A DNA stretch of 49,900 nt from Candidatus Zambryskibacteria bacterium RIFCSPLOWO2_01_FULL_47_14 (lineage in GTDB: Bacteria > Patescibacteria > Paceibacteria > UBA9973 > Zambryskibacteraceae), in assembly GCA_001824005.1 (NCBI GenBank), contig MHWG01000020.1:1-49900 (forward strand). Direction: 5' to 3'. The translations under genes and the position numbers were made by a program. Of this stretch, positions 1-6,106 are shown one piece after another. How positions within the stretch are numbered: the stretch's first letter is position 1; each line of letters opens with the position of its first letter. Under the pieces are notes generated by a model, which made no database searches, was not told the DNA's origin, and was given only the letters and a program-made list of their open reading frames with translations.

Positions 1-885
1 AAGAGAGATGTCCAAGAGTTCCAGCTTCATCTCATGGATAATATTTTTTCGTTACATGAAGATTTAAAGAATAAAACTTACAAACACGGTTCCTACCACG
101 CCTTCAACATTTCAGACCCCAAACCTAGAAATATTCACAAGGCCTCGGTCCGAGACCGGCTACTCCACCACGCAATTTACAAAATTCTTTATCCCTACTT
201 TGACAAAAAATTCATCTTCGATTCATACTCTTGCCGCTTAAACAAAGGAACACATAAGGCCTTGAATAGATTCAAGGTATTTGGAGACCGGGTTTCTAAG
301 AACCACACAAAACAGTGCCGGGTTCTCAAATGCGATGTGAGAAAATTCTTCGCTTCAATTAATCACAATATATTGTTACGAATTCTTGAGAAACATGTCG
401 AGGACAAGAATACTCTCTGGTTATTAGATAGAATTATCTCCAGTTTTGTATCAAGGGGAGCCCTTGATACCGGTCTGCCCCTCGGCAATTTAACTTCCCA
501 GCTTCTGGTCAATATCTACATGAACGAGTTTGACCAGTTTGTGAAGCATGAACTCAAGGTTAAATATTACATCAGATACGCTGATGATTTTGTTATTCTT
601 TCTCCCAAAAAAGCTTATTTACATACAATATATCAGTATATTGTATGTTTTCTACACAACAATCTCAAACTACAACTTCACCCAGACAAAGTTTTCATCA
701 AAACTCTTTCTTCCGGAGTGGATTTCTTGGGCTGGGTGCATTTTCCGAACCATAGAGTTTTGAGAACGGTGACGAAGAGGAGAATGCTTAAGAATCTAGC
801 GCTTGGCGGTTCAACCGCCAAGCACGCATCATACCTGGGAATGCTGAAGCATGGGAATACATACAAAATAATTAAAAAGCTGTAA
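1..885 (+). CDS. Reverse transcriptase of the diversity-generating retroelement type, 5' end outside the window
   Basis: The frame is open from base 1, so the start lies upstream; an internal ATG occurs at 34. The visible protein has the RT palm with RYADDFVIL (the YxDD active site) and the LPLGNLTSQL block. The GxxxSQ form of that block is typical of diversity-generating retroelement (DGR) RTs, whereas group II introns usually have QGxxxSP. The C-terminal SYLGMLKHGNTYK segment is also typical of DGR RTs. In a DGR the enzyme copies a template repeat with errors at adenines and the copy replaces the variable end of a target gene. No template or variable repeat pair was recognised downstream, so these would lie to the left. 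The gene is AT-richer than adk and map that follow. Three perfect palindromes lie in frame inside it. An orphan or retron-like RT is the alternative. Confidence 0.85.
   Translation, partial: KRDVQEFQLHLMDNIFSLHEDLKNKTYKHGSYHAFNISDPKPRNIHKASVRDRLLHHAIYKILYPYFDKKFIFDSYSCRLNKGTHKALNRFKVFGDRVSKNHTKQCRVLKCDVRKFFASINHNILLRILEKHVEDKNTLWLLDRIISSFVSRGALDTGLPLGNLTSQLLVNIYMNEFDQFVKHELKVKYYIRYADDFVILSPKKAYLHTIYQYIVCFLHNNLKLQLHPDKVFIKTLSSGVDFLGWVHFPNHRVLRTVTKRRMLKNLALGGSTAKHASYLGMLKHGNTYKIIKKL
448..470. repeat. Perfect palindrome inside the RT gene (shared with ligA)
   Basis: Ten-base arms GTATCAAGGG and CCCTTGATAC flank a GAG loop. The element is read in frame just before the conserved LPLGNLTSQ block. 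A near copy, with 8-base arms, occurs at 37413-37433 in ligA. Confidence 0.85.
621..648. repeat. Perfect 12-bp palindrome inside the RT gene
   Basis: Arms ACATACAATATA and TATATTGTATGT flank a TCAG loop. The palindrome is read in frame, between the YxDD active site and the conserved LKLQLHPDK segment. Confidence 0.85.
801..823. repeat. Perfect 11-bp palindrome inside the RT gene
   Basis: Arms GCTTGGCGGTT and AACCGCCAAGC are separated by one base. The element is in frame just before the C-terminal SYLGMLKHGNTYK segment and encodes the LALGGSTAKHA stretch, which does not look like a conserved part of the family. Confidence 0.85.
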
Positions 886-894
886 GCTGTATGT

Positions 895-1500
895 ATGCTT
901 CAAACCGTTATCTTCATCGGCCGGTCGGGGTGCGGCAAGGGGACGCAAGCTGATCTCTTGAAAAACCGGATAGCGCGCTTCGACGAGGAGAAGCGACAAA
1001 TTCTCTATGTTGAATCCGGCGAACACTTCCGCAAATTCATCAGGGGAGAGAATTTTTCTTCCAAATTATCGAAAAAAATTTATGATGTTGATGAGCGCCA
1101 GCCGGACTTCCTAGCCTGTTGGATGTGGACCAATATTCTTATAAATGAGCTTGATGAGAATATGCATCTCGTCTTCGACGGTGCGCCGAGAGCGCTCGAT
1201 GAGGCGGAGATCCTCACTTCGGCCCTGAAGTTCTACAAAAGGAAAAGTCCCGCCGTAATTTACATAAACGTTTCGAGAAAGTGGTCGGAAGAACGCCTGC
1301 TTGCCCGCGGCCGGAAGGACGATTTGAATCTTTCAAAAATCGACAAGCGTCTCGACTGGTTCGACAAGGACGTCATACCAGCGGTTGAATATTTCCGACA
1401 GAACCCGTATTATCGCTTCTTCGAGATCAACGGTGAACAGACCATAGAACAGGTCCATGCCGAGATTGTCGGCGAGTATGACTATTCGTCTAAAGACTAA
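895..1500 (+). CDS. adk: Adenylate kinase-like nucleoside monophosphate kinase
   Basis: The 201-residue protein starts with a P-loop, GRSGCGKGTQ at about residues 9-18, and has DGAPRALDEAE at about residue 96, matching the adenylate kinase DGFPRTxxQAE motif with Phe replaced by Ala. The short lid RGRKDDLN..KIDKRLDWF retains the arginine-rich phosphate-binding region and has no zinc-binding cysteines. Adenylate kinase interconverts ATP, AMP and ADP in the cytoplasm. It overlaps map by 23 bases; adk-map adjacency is the standard order in the ribosomal-protein spc operon, but secY is not visible here. The divergent GAPR motif means another NMP substrate is possible. Confidence 0.8.
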   Translation: MLQTVIFIGRSGCGKGTQADLLKNRIARFDEEKRQILYVESGEHFRKFIRGENFSSKLSKKIYDVDERQPDFLACWMWTNILINELDENMHLVFDGAPRALDEAEILTSALKFYKRKSPAVIYINVSRKWSEERLLARGRKDDLNLSKIDKRLDWFDKDVIPAVEYFRQNPYYRFFEINGEQTIEQVHAEIVGEYDYSSKD

Positions 1501-2254
1501 AGAAGAAATAGAAATTCTGCGCGAAGGCGGCCGAAGGCACGCCGAGATTCTTCGCCTGCTTGGCCAGATGGTCGAACCGGGACTCTCGACTCTGATTCTT
1601 GAAGAAGAGGCACGCGCGCTGATTAAGATGGGTGGGGATCTGCCAGCCCATTTGGGTTATACGCCCGCGGGAGCAAAAAGGCCATATCCTGCGGCACTCT
1701 GCATATCCATAAACGATGAGATTGTCCACGGCATTCCGAATGAGACGCCAAAAATTTTAAAACAGGGCGACATCGTTTCGATCGACCTTTCCATAATTCA
1801 TAAAGGCATGTTTACCGACTCGTGCATCAGTGTGCCGGTCGGCACCATAGATGATGAAGCGAGGCAATTGCTCGAGGTGACGAAACGCGCGCTTGAAGCC
1901 GGCATTGCGGCGGCAAAACCGGGCGGGAGAATAGGCGATATAGGCGCGGCGATTAGCTCTGTGGTGAGGGAGACGAAATTTTCTTTGGCTGAAGACCTTG
2001 TGGGACACGGTTTGGGCTACTCTCTCCACGAAGAGCCCTACGTGCCGAACATAGGAAATAAGGGTGAAGGTGATAAGTTGGTAAGTGGGATGGTCATAGC
2101 CATAGAACCCATGGTCAATGCTGGCAAGAGGGCTATAAAGACGACTGCCGACGGCTACACGATAAAGACTAAAGACGGCTCAAGAAGCGCCCATTTTGAA
2201 CATACAGTGGCGATAACAGAAACTGGCAATGTCATCTTGACACTTGACAAATAG
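1478..2254 (+). CDS. map: Methionine aminopeptidase, type I
   Basis: This protein removes the initiator methionine from nascent proteins in the cytoplasm. The 258-residue reading from ATG 1478 (MTIRLKTKEEIE) fits the family start; an in-frame ATG at 1457 would add seven residues unlike the family. Metal ligands are visible in order: Asp residues in VSIDLSIIHKGMFTDSC, His in GHGLGYSLHEEP, Glu in AIEPMV and Glu in HFEHTVA. The start lies inside the 3' end of the kinase gene, so the two are probably translationally coupled, with GGCGAG upstream as a weak ribosome site. Confidence 0.95.
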   Translation: MTIRLKTKEEIEILREGGRRHAEILRLLGQMVEPGLSTLILEEEARALIKMGGDLPAHLGYTPAGAKRPYPAALCISINDEIVHGIPNETPKILKQGDIVSIDLSIIHKGMFTDSCISVPVGTIDDEARQLLEVTKRALEAGIAAAKPGGRIGDIGAAISSVVRETKFSLAEDLVGHGLGYSLHEEPYVPNIGNKGEGDKLVSGMVIAIEPMVNAGKRAIKTTADGYTIKTKDGSRSAHFEHTVAITETGNVILTLDK

Positions 2255-2272
2255 TGTTGTTGGGTGTATAGT
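2244..2272 (+). promoter_or_regulatory. Sigma70-type promoter of the DksA-like gene
   Basis: TTGACA at 2244-2249, a 17-base spacer and TATAGT at 2267-2272 form a near-consensus promoter. It overlaps the end of map. Transcription would start near 2279, leaving a short leader with a strong ribosome-binding site. Confidence 0.75.
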
Positions 2273-2298
2273 GTAAGGCAGAAGAAAAAGGAGGCCAG

Positions 2299-2664
2299 AT
2301 GATGGCTATGTCCGAAGAGCGCCGACAGGCGCTCAAGAAGATGCTCTTCGATAGGCGGCGGGAGATCGAGTCTTGCCGGCCACCTACGACTGGCAAGTAT
2401 GAGGAGTACGATGGGTGCGAGGAGATAGACATCTACCTCGCGGAGACGCGAGAAGAGAATCTCGACCGCCTTCGGCGTGCTGAACGTCAGCTTGCAGAAG
2501 GCACCTACGGCTCCTGCCTCGGGTGCCGGGACGAGATCTCGCTCGAGCGCCTCTCGGCGCTGCCCTTCGTCGTCATCTGCAAGAGGTGCGACGACGAGGC
2601 GGAGCTTCAGGTACTCCGAGAGCGGGTGCCTGGAAATCGGTGGGGTCGTCTCTTCGCGCTTTAG
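2299..2664 (+). CDS. DksA/TraR-family C4 zinc-finger protein
   Basis: The 121-residue protein has an N-terminal helical region (SEERRQALKKMLFDRRREIE) and a C-terminal four-cysteine zinc finger, CLGCRDEI followed by CKRCDDE. This is the layout of DksA/TraR proteins, which bind in the secondary channel of RNA polymerase and alter initiation, often with ppGpp. A strong ribosome site (AAGGAGG) lies just before ATG 2299. The gene is monocistronic, with its own promoter and a terminator after it. The DksA coiled-coil tip aspartates are not clearly identifiable, so its exact effect on polymerase is unknown. Confidence 0.85.
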   Translation: MMAMSEERRQALKKMLFDRRREIESCRPPTTGKYEEYDGCEEIDIYLAETREENLDRLRRAERQLAEGTYGSCLGCRDEISLERLSALPFVVICKRCDDEAELQVLRERVPGNRWGRLFAL

Positions 2665-2678
2665 CACGAAGAGACGAC
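2645..2678. repeat. Perfect 12-bp palindrome spanning the stop codon of the DksA-like gene
   Basis: Arms GTCGTCTCTTCG and CGAAGAGACGAC flank a 10-base loop that contains the TAG stop codon (2662-2664). It is followed directly by a second hairpin, the terminator at 2679-2709. Confidence 0.85.
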
Positions 2679-2713
2679 AAGCCCGTCCGGACTTCCTCCG
2701 GACGGGCTTTTCT
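2679..2713 (+). terminator. Rho-independent terminator after the DksA-like gene
   Basis: Arms AAGCCCGTCCGGA and TCCGGACGGGCTT form a perfect 13-bp stem with a CTTCC loop, followed by a short T-run. Confidence 0.85.
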
Positions 2714-2729
2714 GTTATCCTGTTTTGTT

Positions 2730-3314
2730 ATGATGCATTTAAAGGAAGAACAGACATTCGTCCTAATAAAACCGGATGGAGTACAAAAAGGGTTGATTGG
2801 CGAAATTATCAAAAGACTCGAACAGCGAGATCTTAAAATCGTGGCGCTCGACATGTTCCAGCCGACCGCGGAGCAAATCGACGCCCATTATCCAAAAGAT
2901 GAGGCCTGGATTACCCGTTTGGGCGAGAAGAGTTTAAGTACTTACCAGAAATATGGCATTGATCCCAAGCCGGTTGTCGGCAGTGATGATCCAGCGAAGA
3001 TTGGGCCTCTAGTGCGAAGCTGGGTTATCGATTACATGACCTCTGCTCCTTTGGTCCGCATGATTGTGCAAGGACTTCATGCCGTAGATACTGTGAGGAA
3101 AATTGCCGGAGACACACTCCCTTTCCGTGCGGATATGGGAACGATCAGAGGCGACTTCTCGATCGATTCCCCAGCGCTTGCCAACAGCGAAAAGCGTGCG
3201 GTCATGAATCTGATGCATGCTTCAGAGACTGCAGAGGAAGCTAAGCATGAGATCGAGCATTGGTTCGGCAAAATCAAACCGCTGAATTACAAACGTTTTG
3301 GCGTTGATGCGTAA
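2730..3314 (+). CDS. ndk: Nucleoside diphosphate kinase, long form
   Basis: This enzyme transfers the terminal phosphate of ATP to other nucleoside diphosphates through a phosphohistidine. The N-terminus TFVLIKPDGVQKGLIGEII and the active-site segment NLMHASET (usual NxxHGSD) identify the family. At 194 residues it is about 50 longer than typical bacterial enzymes; the extra sequence is a middle insertion around LSTYQKYGIDPKPVVGSDDP. Two adjacent ATGs (2730, 2733) are possible starts and no Shine-Dalgarno site is visible. It stands alone between a terminator and the 6S-like RNA. Confidence 0.93.
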   Translation: MMHLKEEQTFVLIKPDGVQKGLIGEIIKRLEQRDLKIVALDMFQPTAEQIDAHYPKDEAWITRLGEKSLSTYQKYGIDPKPVVGSDDPAKIGPLVRSWVIDYMTSAPLVRMIVQGLHAVDTVRKIAGDTLPFRADMGTIRGDFSIDSPALANSEKRAVMNLMHASETAEEAKHEIEHWFGKIKPLNYKRFGVDA

Positions 3315-3421
3315 GCATATTTTGGAACAAGATTTTTCCAAGGCTTGGTTGAGGCGCGAATACAAACCGTTTCTACGCTCTCGTCTATACAATATCAACA
3401 GAAAATTGTTTCTCAAACGTT

Positions 3422-3427
3422 TATAAT
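3422..3427 (+). promoter_or_regulatory. -10 box of the 6S-like RNA
   Basis: A perfect TATAAT lies 7 bases upstream of the proposed RNA 5' end (about 3434). No good -35 box is visible. Confidence 0.55.
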
Positions 3428-3433
3428 GTATGC

Positions 3434-3562
3434 AGGGTTATTTGAGGTATTATCTAGCTAAAACATATTTAGGGAGTCCGGAAGTTGCTGTCGGGCCATT
3501 GGTTCGGCGCACAGGACACCCACCTAGTTTTAAAAACTAGGGTATACCAAAATAACCCTAAC
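3434..3562 (+). ncRNA. ssrS: 6S-like regulatory RNA
   Basis: The region codes for nothing but folds as a long rod. GGGTTATTT (3435) pairs with AAATAACCC (3550-3558), followed by a second 5-bp helix, GGTAT with ATACC. Inside are a large asymmetric region and a terminal hairpin made of CCTAGTTTT and AAAACTAGG. The GGACACCCACCTAG stretch resembles the 3' half of the central bubble of 6S RNA. 6S RNA mimics an open promoter and sequesters housekeeping RNA polymerase. A promoter box and a terminator bracket it. Assignment is by structure and short sequence resemblance only; another structured small RNA is possible. Confidence 0.6.
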
Positions 3563-3590
3563 GGAAATCCCGACTTCGGTCGGGATTTCC
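3563..3590 (+). terminator. Terminator hairpin after the 6S-like RNA
   Basis: GGAAATCCCGAC and GTCGGGATTTCC form a perfect 12-bp stem with a TTCG tetraloop. Only a weak T-run follows. Confidence 0.7.
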
Positions 3591-3631
3591 ATTTACGCCG
3601 AGTATGTCGAGGTGTTTGATATAATGTTTGA

Positions 3632-4048
3632 ATGCAACGAAACACCCTTCTCTACCTTACGCTCGTTCTGGCCATAGCCGGAGCAATCCTAAATTATCTT
3701 GCGGGCATCTTCTATTTCTACTGGACGTATTGGTGGTTCGACATACTGGTGCATTTTCTCGTCGGATTTACCGGCGGCTTAAGCATTTATTGGGGGCTCT
3801 TCTGCTCGGGAATTATTTTTCGCGGCAGATTTTCGAGCAAGTTCGTCTCGGTGGCAATAGTTTTTGTCTGCGTCATGATTGTGGGAGTCGGGTGGGAAAT
3901 ATTCGAGTACGCATTCGGCATTACCGATTCTTACGAGAACATATATGCTCTTGATGTTCTCATCGATCTCCTCGCCGACGGCACGGGAGCGTTCCTCGCC
4001 GCCCTTATCGGAGTAAATTATGTTCTCGACAGTAATTCAGCCGCTTGA
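3632..4048 (+). CDS. Small multi-pass membrane protein, DUF2238/YjdF-like
   Basis: The 138-residue protein has about four hydrophobic segments. Its conserved-looking stretches VHFLVGFTGGL, GVGWEIFEYAFG and YALDVLIDLLADGTGAFLA have the acidic and glycine pattern of the DUF2238 (YjdF-like) family; function is unknown. TATAAT at 3620-3625 ends six bases before the ATG, so the mRNA is probably leaderless. The match is from memory of the motif pattern and is moderate. Confidence 0.6.
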   Translation: MQRNTLLYLTLVLAIAGAILNYLAGIFYFYWTYWWFDILVHFLVGFTGGLSIYWGLFCSGIIFRGRFSSKFVSVAIVFVCVMIVGVGWEIFEYAFGITDSYENIYALDVLIDLLADGTGAFLAALIGVNYVLDSNSAA

Positions 4049-4055
4049 GGGTAAA

Positions 4056-4400
4056 CTACCTCACCGTTTCAATAACTTTTTTAAAGGTTTCCGGATTATT
4101 TTGGGCGAGGTCGGCGAGGATTTTGCGGTCGAGGGCGATATTCTTTTTCTTGAGCATGGAAATGAATTTGGAGTAGGAGAGGCCGTTTTCCTTGAGAGCG
4201 GCGGAGAGGCGCACGTTCCAGAGGCGGCGGAAGTCGCCTTTCTTGTCCTTTCTGTGGGCGAAGGCGTAGGTGCCGGCATGCATGATGGCTTCGTTGGCCA
4301 TGCGCTCCTTGGTAGAGCGGCCGTGGCGGTAGCCCTTGACCTTGCGCAGGATATTGCGGCGACTCTTCAATGCATTGACTCCTTTCTTAACTCTGGACAT
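4056..4400 (-). CDS. rplT: 50S ribosomal protein L20
   Basis: The 114-residue basic protein reads MSRVKKGVNALKSRRNILRK, then GYRHGRSTKERMANEAIMHA and RDRK-like FAHRKDKKGDFRRLWNVRL, all characteristic of L20, which is needed early in large-subunit assembly. It is the last gene of infC-rpmI-rplT, the usual order. In other bacteria L20 represses this operon by binding its own mRNA; no such site was identified here. Confidence 0.97.
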   Translation of the reverse strand: MSRVKKGVNALKSRRNILRKVKGYRHGRSTKERMANEAIMHAGTYAFAHRKDKKGDFRRLWNVRLSAALKENGLSYSKFISMLKKKNIALDRKILADLAQNNPETFKKVIETVR

Positions 4401-4429
4401 GCTAGTAGATAGTAGTTAGTAAATAGTAG

Positions 4430-4615
4430 TTAGAGATTGACCAGATAGCGGGAAGCAGATTTATTGCTTATATGAAATTCGACAGAGCGATTTTTGGCCC
4501 CTTTCTCATGTTTGCGCTCCTTGGCGTTGAAGTGGTTCTGGCCGGATTTCCTCGAGAGGATCTTGCCGGACTTGGTCACCTTCAGCCTCTTAGCATATGA
4601 CTTATTGGTTTTCAC
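4430..4615 (-). CDS. rpmI: 50S ribosomal protein L35, GTG start
   Basis: The 61-residue basic protein (MKTNKSYAKRLKVTKSGKI, then GQNHFNAKERKHEKGAKNR) matches L35. The start is a GTG at 4615. On the minus strand a TATTAT-type box lies a few bases upstream, so this gene may have its own, nearly leaderless transcript within the operon. It lies between infC and rplT, the conserved order. Confidence 0.93.
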   Translation of the reverse strand: MKTNKSYAKRLKVTKSGKILSRKSGQNHFNAKERKHEKGAKNRSVEFHISNKSASRYLVNL

Positions 4616-4654
4616 AGGGCTCTATAATACGGATTTACGGCCATTTGTCCAATA

Positions 4655-4684
4655 CACCTGATCTGCCCCCGGGCAGATCAGGTG
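4655..4684. repeat. 14-bp palindrome over the infC stop codon
   Basis: CACCTGATCTGCCC and GGGCAGATCAGGTG are perfectly complementary around two bases. The infC TGA stop lies in one arm. Without a T-run it may act as an infC-rpmI processing or attenuation hairpin rather than a full terminator. Confidence 0.8.
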
Positions 4685-5184
4685 GCCTTCTCGATCATAC
4701 AACTCATGCCTTTGGGGCTCTTCTTAGCAGGATCGGCGATCTTGTAGTCCACGGAGATGAGCTTGAGCATGCGCTCGATGCGCTCCTTAAGAAATTTCTC
4801 TTCCATATACTTCGAGCGGCCAGGCAAGAAGAGGTTCACGCGGACGCGGTTGCCCTCGGTGAGCCATTCACTCGCTTTCTTCGCCTTGAGCATGAGGTCA
4901 TGGTCGCCGGTGCCGAGCTTGACCTGCACAGTCTTGACCTCGGTTGAGTGACCTTTCTTGGCGGCTTTGGTTTTCTTATTCTCTTCGTAGAGCCATTTGC
5001 CGAAGTCGGCGATCTTGGCCACTGGAGGGTTGGCGGTGGGGGAAATTTCTATAAGATCAAGAGAATGCGCTTCGGCCTGCTTAAGAGCGTCTGAAAGTGA
5101 GAGGATTCCGAGATTCTCCCCTTGAGGGCCAATAACGCGGAGTTCGCGGGCGGAGATACGATGATTTATGCGTGGTTCTGGCAT
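4678..5184 (-). CDS. infC: Translation initiation factor IF-3
   Basis: IF-3 binds the 30S subunit and checks the start codon and initiator tRNA. The 168-residue reading from ATG 5184 (MPEPRINHRISARELRVIGP) fits the family N-terminus. Further motifs are NPPVAKIADFGKWLYEE and the C-terminal domain KTVQVKLGTGDHDLMLKAKKA. An upstream in-frame ATG at 5268 would add 28 residues not typical of the family. A TATAAT box on the minus strand at 5229-5224 places the transcript start near 5217. The stop codon lies inside a palindrome. It heads infC-rpmI-rplT. Confidence 0.95.
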   Translation of the reverse strand: MPEPRINHRISARELRVIGPQGENLGILSLSDALKQAEAHSLDLIEISPTANPPVAKIADFGKWLYEENKKTKAAKKGHSTEVKTVQVKLGTGDHDLMLKAKKASEWLTEGNRVRVNLFLPGRSKYMEEKFLKERIERMLKLISVDYKIADPAKKSPKGMSCMIEKAT

Positions 5185-5223
5185 CGAGCCTGGTCGAGAT
5201 GTGTATAACTTATTGTTCGCACT

Positions 5224-5229
5224 ATTATA
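5224..5229 (-). promoter_or_regulatory. -10 box of the infC operon
   Basis: TATAAT on the minus strand, between the divergent infC and DUF1003 genes. A TACAAT on the plus strand at 5248-5253 abuts the annotated start of the neighbour. Confidence 0.6.
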
Positions 5230-5253
5230 AACTAATAGGGAAGTCAATACAAT

Positions 5254-5712
5254 ATGGAATACAAACATAATCCACCGACACTATACGAACTCCGAAAAAT
5301 CTTTACCATGCTTTCCAACGGACAGTATCGGCCGCACAGAGCGACGCTTACCGGGGCGGAGAGGTTTGCCGTGGCTATGCACCGGCTGATCGGCTCTTTA
5401 GGCTTCTTCTTCCTTATCCTTGTCTGGACTATAGTCTGGCTTGCTTGGAACATGTTTGCTCCCGCGGAGCTTCGCTTCGATCCGGCTCCCGCTTTTGTCA
5501 TCTGGCTCTTCGCCAGCAATATCCTCCAGCTTATCCTCCTGCCCATCATCATGGTCGGGCAAAACATTGAGGGAAGAGCGGCCGAATGGCGCGCGCAAAA
5601 AGATTTCGAAGTGGACAGACAAGCTCAACAGGAAATAGAGGTAATCATTGCTCATCTGGAAAATCAGAATGAAATGCTTTTAGAGATTGCCCGTAAGATC
5701 GACCATAAGTAA
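5254..5712 (+). CDS. DUF1003 membrane protein
   Basis: The 152-residue protein has two hydrophobic helices in the middle (IGSLGFFFLILVWTIVWLAW and FVIWLFASNILQLILLPIIM), then QNIEGRAAEWRAQKDFEVDRQAQQEIE. The order GS..F, W..N, DP.P, S, P.I.M..QN followed by a charged helix is that of the DUF1003 family, whose function is unknown. It is divergent from infC. The annotated ATG abuts a TACAAT box; the next ATG at 5308 would fit leadered transcription better, so the start is uncertain. Confidence 0.8.
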   Translation: MEYKHNPPTLYELRKIFTMLSNGQYRPHRATLTGAERFAVAMHRLIGSLGFFFLILVWTIVWLAWNMFAPAELRFDPAPAFVIWLFASNILQLILLPIIMVGQNIEGRAAEWRAQKDFEVDRQAQQEIEVIIAHLENQNEMLLEIARKIDHK

Positions 5713-5749
5713 AACGTCTTCGTAATCATTAACAGTTTAATCCCACTTC

Positions 5750-5863
5750 ATGGCAACACGAAGACAGCGCGAAGCGGCCCGCCAAAATATAAAGAAGGCT
5801 CAAGCCGCCAGACGCCGAGGTTCATCCTCGCGCGGCAGGAGTCGAAATGGTGATGAGATGTAA
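5750..5863 (+). CDS. Small arginine-rich basic protein
   Basis: A 37-residue reading frame, MATRRQREAARQNIKKAQAA followed by an Arg/Ser/Gly-rich tail, is extremely basic and may bind nucleic acid. A 26-base stretch of it (5784-5809, encoding NIKKAQAA) is repeated identically at 8225-8250 in a chimeric remnant, which supports it being a real gene. No Shine-Dalgarno site is obvious. A terminator follows. Confidence 0.6.
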   Translation: MATRRQREAARQNIKKAQAARRRGSSSRGRSRNGDEM

Positions 5864-5873
5864 ACTTCCATCC

Positions 5874-5904
5874 CCAACCCCCGACCAAGGTCGGGGGTTG
5901 TTTG
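5874..5904 (+). terminator. Terminator hairpin after the small basic protein gene
   Basis: CAACCCCCGACC and GGTCGGGGGTTG form a perfect 12-bp stem with a two-base loop, followed by TTTGCT. Confidence 0.7.
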
Positions 5905-5917
5905 CTATAATGATCCT

Positions 5918-6106
5918 ATGGATAAAAAGTTGATAATAATTTTACTCTCGGTCTTATTAGCCGGTTTAGGTTACTGGTGGTGGCAGAGGGCGCCTCAAGA
6001 AGGGCCGGAGGCCGAAGTCAATCCGTTTGCAAAGGTTGAAGTTAATAATCCGTTCGAAGAATCAAGTAATCCATATGAAGATGTTAAAACTAATCCCTTT
6101 GAATAG
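5918..6106 (+). CDS. Short single-pass membrane protein with NPF/NPY repeats
   Basis: The 62-residue protein has an N-terminal hydrophobic segment (LIIILLSVLLAGLGYWWW) and then a short acidic outer part with four NPF/NPY repeats (VNPFAK, NNPFEE, SNPYED, TNPFE). TATAAT at 5906-5911 ends six bases before ATG, predicting a leaderless mRNA. Its 3' end overlaps the start of the secreted cysteine-repeat gene, so the two are probably coupled. No family was recognised. Confidence 0.65.
   Translation: MDKKLIIILLSVLLAGLGYWWWQRAPQEGPEAEVNPFAKVEVNNPFEESSNPYEDVKTNPFE

Noticed and set aside
886..1100. Template repeat of the DGR just after the RT
   Set aside because: No near-copy differing at adenines was found downstream; the adenylate kinase gene starts ten bases after the RT.
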